This document shows, in pieces, positions 57,700 through 64,000 of a stretch of DNA of 64,000 nucleotides (positions are counted from its first letter, which is position 1; the number at the start of each line of letters is the position of its first letter). The notes under the pieces are model-generated. The model searched no databases and was not told the origin of the DNA. It saw only the letters and a program-made list of their open reading frames with translations. Where the stretch lies: positions 91,470,245 to 91,534,244 of the forward strand of contig NC_134461.1 in NCBI RefSeq assembly GCF_047948215.1, given 5' to 3'. Position numbers and translations under genes: made by a program. This DNA is from Lycorma delicatula (lineage: Eukaryota; Arthropoda; Insecta; Hemiptera; Fulgoridae).

Positions 57700-57843
57700 A
57701 ACCTCCGGATCCACCGTTAGATATTGCGTCAGAGGATGAGATGAATAATTTGCTGCGTGTGTGAAAATGCCATGCCTGACTGGGATTCGAACCTGGAACC
57801 TCCGGATGAAAGGCTGAGACGCTACCACTCGCGCCACGCCGGC
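57700..57843 (-). mobile_element. SINE-A copy
   Basis: On - it has the head gccggcgtggcgcgagtggt (slightly shortened), box A, box B (ggttcgaatccc), linker, and tail ctaacggtggatccggaggt. No clear target duplication. Confidence 0.88.
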
Positions 57844-58734
57844 AATATCTTTTTACTTGCTTTTCTTTAACTCACAATTTTTTTTTGTCCTCAATTCTTG
57901 CATTCTTAATTTAACATACTTCCTGACATTGCCTATTGATGAAGTTTTGCACAGTTACTAAGGTCAGGTGACAATACAATAATCAACCATTTTTTTTGAA
58001 AACATCCCCCCGTACCGAGGTAAATTACGGGTGCGAGTGTAAAAAATTGCAAAATCTGTAATACGACTATGCGGGGTTTATGGGGTCGCAAATTACAAAT
58101 CCAATTGCCGTTTGACATAAAAAAAATGACAAAAACTTGGTACGGGAGTTTTTGTGATTTCGAATTTGACAACATTTCGACGTCACTCATATATATATAT
58201 ATATGTGTGTGTGCTGATGATTTTTGGGGGGCAGTATGTTGAGACACACCTCCTGAGTGACGTTTCACTCGGCTCCGCACTGCACACAGCTCCACTATAA
58301 AAACTTCACCGTTTCGTTACTTTGTGTACTTGATGAAATTTTGTTTGATACTTTATAAATGTATTAGAAATTTCAATATATGATGTTATCTTTTGAAATT
58401 CAAATTAACCTACTAATTAAACTCATGCAGTGTGTGATAATAATTTGGTTAAAGTATAACTAAAAAGTATAAAGTAAGTTTTTAATATTTTTGAAAAATT
58501 TTGTAATATTATTAATGCTAAATATTAACTAACAATCCTTTTCTTTTATAAATAAATAAAAATTATCGACGCTTAGAAATTAGATTAAATAACCTGTAAA
58601 TTAATTGACAAAGGACTACCTCTAGCAGGAGAGAGTAGTGGAGGAAACCGTGTGCAGCCGTCCGGCGCACCACCAGTGATCCGCTCTACGCCACAATTTT
58701 ATTCTAAATATTAACTAATAATCCCTTTCTTTAA
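57844..58734. other. Intergenic, no gene seen
   Basis: Contains TA/TG repeats near 58188-58212 and a more GC-rich patch at 58220-58290. The 120-codon - strand ORF (57933-58295) crosses the microsatellite and shows no motif. Confidence 0.45.
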
Positions 58735-58920
58735 TTTACACGACTGCCTAAAAAGGAGAGTAATGTATTTAGGGGATATGTGTGTTTGTTCCACCGTGGC
58801 AGTCTAACGGCTGAACCGATTTAGATGTATGAACACGCATTGGAATCCTTACGTTACCGGGAGTGTCATATGTTTATATAGATATGTATATATATGTTTA
58901 AATAGATTAATAAATTTGAA
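58735..58920 (+). repeat. D180 dispersed repeat, copy 2
   Basis: Same family and orientation as 8838-9035: acgactgcc, ggctgaaccgatttagatgt, accgggagtgtcat, TATA-rich end. Confidence 0.65.
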
Positions 58921-58969
58921 AAAAAAACAAAATTGGAAAAAACGTTGAAAAAATTGTCACCTCAATTCA

Positions 58970-59118
58970 CCTATATTAAAGAGCAATATCTATCAGCAAC
59001 GTTTTCTTTTTCCAGCAGTCGTGTTTTTAATTTTTGATATTAATATCGTGTCCAATAGTTGGTAATTATCCTATATTAAAGAGCATCGTCTCTCAGCAAC
59101 GTTTTAAATATCTGGTAG
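58970..59118 (+). repeat. Two ~40 bp direct repeats about 105 bp apart
   Basis: The word cctatattaaagagca followed by ctctcagcaacgttttc-type text occurs at about 58971 and 59071. Confidence 0.7.
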
Positions 59119-59275
59119 TTAATATACAGCATGTAACATTTATCTCGTCCAATCTGGGTGTTTTTAGGCCGTCAGGTTTCTAATTTCTGGTTATTATTGA
59201 TTATTTTTTTTGTAAATAATTATTATTTTTATTCATAAATGATTATTTTTAAAATCAAATAATTTGGTATTTTCG

Positions 59276-59548
59276 TTAAGATGAATAAGAAGTTATGAAT
59301 AATATTACGCCCAAATTAACCAAAATAATGGCTGTTACGATCAGTAAGTCTGATGCCGAAGTGGGAATTTTTAAACATCTTATTTTCATAATTACTGCGG
59401 GAGAAAGTACTGCAACGACAACGTCAGAAATTAAAAAAAAAAACGAAAGGAAAGATAACAGCCATAATGTTTTAAGTGAAACTCCTAATCCAAAATTTTT
59501 TCTTATTACCTGTTTACCCATTTTTTTTTCAGGTATCCATCTAAACAT
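59276..59548 (-). CDS. Possible small membrane protein ORF, 90 aa
   Basis: ATG-initiated ORF on -, with an in-frame stop eight codons upstream. It reads a basic start (MFRWIPEKKMGKQVIRKNFG), a hydrophobic segment at about residues 25-57 containing WLLSFLSFFFLISDVVVAVL, a short polar stretch, and a second hydrophobic segment at about 68-87 (LLIVTAIILVNLGVILFI). Two predicted membrane helices are thus possible. I know no family with this sequence. The opposite strand also has an ORF of 91 codons over the same bases, and AT-rich random DNA often yields hydrophobic frames, so this may be chance. No neighbouring exon, poly-A signal or promoter could be tied to it. Confidence 0.2.
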   Translation of the reverse strand: MFRWIPEKKMGKQVIRKNFGLGVSLKTLWLLSFLSFFFLISDVVVAVLSPAVIMKIRCLKIPTSASDLLIVTAIILVNLGVILFITSYSS

Positions 59549-59570
59549 AAAAGAGGAGCGAATTGTTTAA

Positions 59571-60285
59571 CTTAATCTTTTAGCTTAATTCCGAAATATA
59601 TACTTTTTAAGAACAAAATCTATATTAATTTTTTGATTTTTTTTTAACTTCAAATGCAATAAAATTAATCTGGTTAGTTTGTAGAAAAACAGCTAGACAT
59701 TTTTAACAGTAAGACAAAATCTACTGTGAAAGTTAAGTTTAGAACATTTTGAAGAGAAGTTACTGCTAAAGTCACACTCTCTAGACTTTCTTTCATGACG
59801 AAACTGTTACAAATTAAGGAATGATCGCAATAAAGGATGGCAAATTAAACATTAACTAAATGTACTGAATATTCTGACGATATAATGAAAATAAAATCGT
59901 ATTTTTAATAATAATAATGTCACAACAGAGGTGAATAATTAAATTATTATTTGATAGCGAATTAATTTTATTATTAATTAATTATTTGCCAGAGTTTTGA
60001 TTTATTTGAAATACAATAACAGAAAATATGGACATAACCTCCAGCCTCATTTACAGTCAAATCGTATATTACACTGTACGTGATAGAGTATAATTATTTT
60101 AGCAAAAACGCACAAGGTTAATTTATTAAAAATGTTTCTTCATCGCAGATCTGTGAAGCTGTTTTTACATATATTGCTAAAAATATTTTTTATAAATCTC
60201 AGTAAAATGGTGATAATAAAATTTTAACTCATTGTAATAAACATTCTTGATTTTTAAATAAATAAAACCAAACAGGATTGAATAA
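59571..60285. other. AT-rich DNA, no gene seen
   Basis: No coding or repeat signal recognised. Confidence 0.5.
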
Positions 60286-60420
60286 GTCGATCTCCATGGC
60301 TTAGTAGGTAGCGTCTCGGCATTTTGTACGGAGGTCCCGGGTTCAAATCGCGGTCAAGCATGGCATCTTTTCATACGCTAGCAATTCCTGCCGGGTTAAT
60401 GACCATAGCTGTTGACTTTT
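60286..60420 (+). mobile_element. SINE-A' copy (alternative tail)
   Basis: Head gtcgatctccatggcttagt, box A-like ggcttagtaggtagcgtctc, box B gggttcaaatcgc, and linker catggcatcttttcatacg. It then has the alternative tail gccgggttaatgaccatagc instead of the common tail module. No clear target duplication. Confidence 0.7.
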
Positions 60421-62368
60421 TGAAAACTTTAATTATTTTACGAATAATAATAATAACATTTTAAGAGTGTTCTTTCTTATAACAACCGTTAAAAGTGGTG
60501 GATTTTATTTAGATGAGTTTTTCAGTACATTGCTATAAAGAACGTTGAATATGTTGTAACACCCTTAAAGAAGCTCTTTAGATGTTTGTATATTACTACT
60601 ACACTTTAATGACGTATTTTCTGTAATAATAGTATGAGTATTTCTGGCTAATAAACAAACCACAGCACGTTACGGTTAAAATATATCATCATTATTAATA
60701 GATTTTATTTTTACATTTAATCTTACAATAATATATTAATTTTGAAGTAGCATTTAGTGTTTAAAATTCATTTATAATTTATTTTGTATTTTTTTTTTTT
60801 TTTATGGGGAGAACGAATTTTACTCTCCTTTTTCCTACTTTTGGACTATAAGATCGTCATAAAAATACATAAAAAATAATTTTTTTCTTTTAAGAGATAA
60901 AGTGAAAAATAAAAAAACCAATGATGAGAATTAACGAGAATATAAAATTAATCAGAAAAATTTAGAACGTGAAGTTAGTTGATCGTGAGATATTATGATA
61001 AAATATATCTTAATTTAAATAATTATGATGGAAAAGTCAATAAAAAATGAAAAAAAGAAAGATTAGAAAGTGTGAAATTTATGGATGGTCTTAAAGTAAA
61101 TGGGACTTATCAGAATTTTAAAAATGGAAATAGACATTGTAAAGGGACCTGCTTAAGAGCTGATAATGTATGGGGATTATGAATCGTGAATCATTTTACA
61201 AGTATTTTAATCTATTTACTTGCCATTAATAAAAATCATCTAAAATTCAGTATTAAATATTTTGTAAAAGGTATTTATTTACCTTTGAATGACAATATCT
61301 TTTTTAAAGAGTTAACCGATTTAGCAATAATATAGTACAATTACTGTTAATTGGAGCGAATTATATGAATTATTCCTTTTGTACTGGTGCGTCCTGCTTA
61401 ATTTTTAATTGGACTTTCTTAGTTTATTAACCCAAACAAAAACGGGTTAGGCCTAATAATATTACTGTAGCGTAACATATACCTTCTCTTTCTTATCGTG
61501 AATATCTGTTACTCAACCTAAATAATTTGTGAGGTGAATTCAATTTGTGGTTTTTTTAACCTGTATTTATAATATTAAATTATACCTTATATTGTATATT
61601 TTATTTTAAATTATTTCATTAATATTTAAAAATTTCAAGCAAAAACCAACATACAGCTTAGTAGCCAACATACTAAATTATTTTATATTATATATAATTA
61701 CAGATTATTGTTAACAATTAACTGTTAAACACTGTACATATAATAAATTATTTTTGCATTATGTTAATAAAAATGAACTGTACGTTATAATTAATTACTT
61801 TAATTATACTTTTTTTTTCATAATTACCTTTAAAATTTACTTATCACGTTTCGAGTGTTCTTAAAATATTATACAATCCCAGATACAAGTTGGTAAGTCA
61901 TTTACTGTTTGTAGTATGACATTAAAACAACTTTTTAATTATTAAAAATGAAAAATTGATTCATCAAACTTTCATAACTTCTTCAAAAGCATTGCATTTT
62001 GCTTCACTTTTTTATTTTTATCGTCTCGAGACAGCTAAATTATATGATCTGTGCTACAAATTCATATATCAAAACATGCTGTTATTTTCTAGAAACAATG
62101 ATTTAATAATAATAATATGTATCTACCCGAGTAAGATAATCGTACTTTCATGTTATATCGATATTTTTTATAGTTTTAGGGGATATAAATGCAATATTTT
62201 ATACTGACGAATACGTATTTTCTCTTTACGCATGAATATTTCTTTGTAATATTTAAATTTGTTTCTCAGTGATGTATAAGGATATCTTTTTACTAAAGCT
62301 ATTCAGTTATAAGAAAATCAATATAGCTTTAAATAAAAAAAAGTATGAATATGAAATTAAAATTAATT
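60421..62368. other. AT-rich DNA, no gene seen
   Basis: About 1.9 kb of very AT-rich sequence. No coding or repeat signal recognised. Confidence 0.5.
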
Positions 62369-62739
62369 ATTAAACACTTTTTCTTTAAATTTATTATATT
62401 ATATCTTAATAAATTATAAAAATCAAGAAGAAAATTTTTAACAACAAAGATTTTACTTGTGATTCAATTTACTCTACATAATTCGTATTTATTAAACACT
62501 TTTTCTTTAAATTTATTATATTATATCTTAATAAATTATAAAAATCAAGAAAGAAAATTTTTAACGACAAAGATTTTACTTGTGATTCAATTTACTCTAC
62601 ATAATTCGTATTTATTAAACACTTTTTCTTTAAATTTATTATATTATATCTTAATAAATTATAAAAATCAAGAAGAAAATTTTTAGCAACAAAGATTTTA
62701 CTTGCGATTCAATTTACTCTTCTACATCATTCGTATTTA
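62369..62739 (+). repeat. Tandem repeat, three copies of about 122 bp
   Basis: Units start at 62369, 62491 and 62614 with attaaacactttttctttaa and end with acataattcgtattt or variants. The copies are nearly identical, and the third is slightly longer near its end. The 75-codon ORF 62459-62686 is a translation of the repeat. Confidence 0.95.
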
Positions 62740-63074
62740 TTTTCTTATCTACGAATTACAAGAAACTTTTAAAACAATTAGATAATGCTTTAAAACCTTT
62801 TATGGACTTCCACGGGAATGTTGTCCATTAAAAAATTAATTTACTTCGATTTCTATTTATTGGCTTTAGCCATTTAAATCATTGTATAGGTTTTGTTAAA
62901 AATTTATTTAAGGATATCTACGCCTTGTAGCTCAATTTCTTATTTCTATCTCACCGAATTTTTGGTTATGGTCTAAACGCCGATGATCTTATACATATCT
63001 TTTAAAAAAGAAACCGCGCGTAAATCGGTCCAGTAGTTTTTAGTTTTTCAGTCTATAGCGGACACCCATAAGAA
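62740..63074. other. AT-rich DNA with a Helitron-like internal fragment
   Basis: The words gcgcgtaaatcggtccagta and gtctatagcgg (63015-63062) match 57455-57490 in the Helitron-like fragment. No gene. Confidence 0.45.
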
Positions 63075-63185
63075 CATTGCCTTTTCTTATATATATATAT
63101 ATATATAAATTATCTTATTTTATATATATATATATAAATATCTTATATATATATATATATATATATATATAAGAAAAGGCAATGT
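63075..63185. repeat. Inverted repeat around (TA)n
   Basis: cattgccttttcttatata at the left and tatataagaaaaggcaatg at the right form a hairpin whose inner part is TA microsatellite. Confidence 0.9.
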
Positions 63186-64000
63186 ATGTATAACTACCGA
63201 TTGAATAGTTGAAAAATCTATTCAATCGATTGAGGTGAAATTTTTCATGAAATCTGGAAAGAATTCAGGATTATTTCCGTTACAAAGTGTTTCACCATTT
63301 CAAGATGGTTGCCGTTTTAATAACTTGCGTAAACAACCGGTATAAGTCCCTTACCAATTTTCATTCCGGTAATGGCAGTGAAGTTGTATTGTTATTAAAC
63401 ATTTTGTGGTTGTTAATGTGTTTGTTTTTTAAGTGTTTTAATTTTTTATTTTTTGTTATTTGTTTGATGTAATTATAAAATGTGTACCGACTGATGATTC
63501 GGCGGGATGCCGACGAAGTCGACTATTGGTATTAGATTTTTTTTAGGATTTTCTGTTACTTTTTTGTGGTTGAGTTGTTGTTTTTTGAATTTAATTTGTT
63601 AAATTCGATATAAAATAAGCAAGAGCCACCGCTCACAGAACTAACAGTTTTTTTAATTTCTAGGTTTTATTAAAAAATCTGAACATGAGTGACCTTTCCA
63701 GGATGGACTGAGCTAATTTATTGTTTTTTTAAAAATGGATTTTTGAAATATAAATATATATTTATATATATTATTTAAATATAAATAAATGGCTTAAAGA
63801 AATAAAAAAAAATGAAATATATTTTAAACTCACGCAAGCGCACCCACACACGCAACCGTAATCTCTCTGAGCTTTGTATAAAAAAATGAAGAATTGTTTA
63901 CTTAAATGAGTTCAAAAAATGAATTTGGTTAGTTAGATTAAGTATTTGAGGTCGGGTCAAAAGGCATGCAATTTATATAGAAGAGGCTATATAGCAACTG
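63186..64000. other. AT-rich DNA, no gene seen
   Basis: No recognised element to the end of the window. Short frames only. Confidence 0.5.

Noticed and set aside
57933..58295. 120-codon - strand ORF
   Set aside because: Crosses a TA/TG microsatellite and has no recognisable domain.
62369..62739. CRISPR-like array
   Set aside because: Units are contiguous 122 bp tandem repeats with no unique spacers, and the genome is eukaryotic.
1..64000. Endogenous viral sequences or LTR retrotransposons
   Set aside because: No capsid, protease, integrase or envelope-like frames, and no long direct repeats. The reverse transcriptase pieces all have non-LTR motif order.

Overview
The window looks like AT-rich, repeat-laden intergenic DNA from an arthropod, most probably an insect. 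I base this on R1-clade and Jockey-clade non-LTR retrotransposon relics, mariner elements with ~30-40 bp inverted ends and TA target duplications, a hAT (Buster-type) relic, Helitron-like ends and many tRNA-derived SINEs. No bacterial, organellar or viral gene organisation is visible. I cannot name the species. Element names used here (SINE-A, SINE-A', SINE-B, R650, R850, D180, LTIR-Tc) are working labels for families recognised by comparing copies inside the window.

Only one convincing host gene is present: an intact single-exon ORF of 355 codons on the + strand (42343-43410) resembling the FAM194/ERICH6 (glutamate-rich protein 6) C-terminal domain. A second, much weaker candidate is a 90-codon hydrophobic ORF on the - strand (59276-59548). 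Almost all other ORFs are transposon relics, shadows or microsatellite artefacts.

Layout. 1-2445: decayed R1-like LINE pieces and a pile-up of retroelements, all on the - strand, inserted again and again at one short target. 2446-9035: SINE-B and SINE-A copies with target duplications, an R650 copy, a Jockey relic and a 1.7 kb R1-like LINE whose reverse transcriptase is dead. 9036-19609: mostly featureless AT-rich DNA with a Helitron-like element and scattered SINEs. 19610-21869: a hAT-Buster relic and a palindromic MITE. 21870-33535: R650, SINEs, two opposed R850 copies with tRNA-like cores, a SINE foldback and a LINE tail. 33833-34610: a ~350 bp-arm inverted repeat. 35059-36712: an IS630/Tc1/mariner-type element with long inverted ends. 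38640-39440: a LINE relic. 40631-41961: a near-complete 1.33 kb mariner, just upstream of the FAM194-like gene. 45172-47052: an R1-like LINE nested inside a SINE-B and carrying a 274 bp perfect tandem duplication. 47448-48631: an R650 copy apparently split by an inversion. 48870-50335: an inverted-repeat element with no recognisable coding. 51120-54460: a second long-inverted-end Tc1-type element whose transposase frame is interrupted by another mariner. 56295-64000: Jockey and Helitron relics, SINEs, a 3-copy 122 bp tandem repeat and an AT hairpin.

There is no operon-like cooperation between genes. The biology visible is transposon ecology. Two SINE families with different tRNA heads share one 3' tail module, which suggests mobilisation by the same (unseen) LINE. 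Nested insertions give a relative order of activity, and several long inverted repeats could give hairpin RNAs if transcribed.
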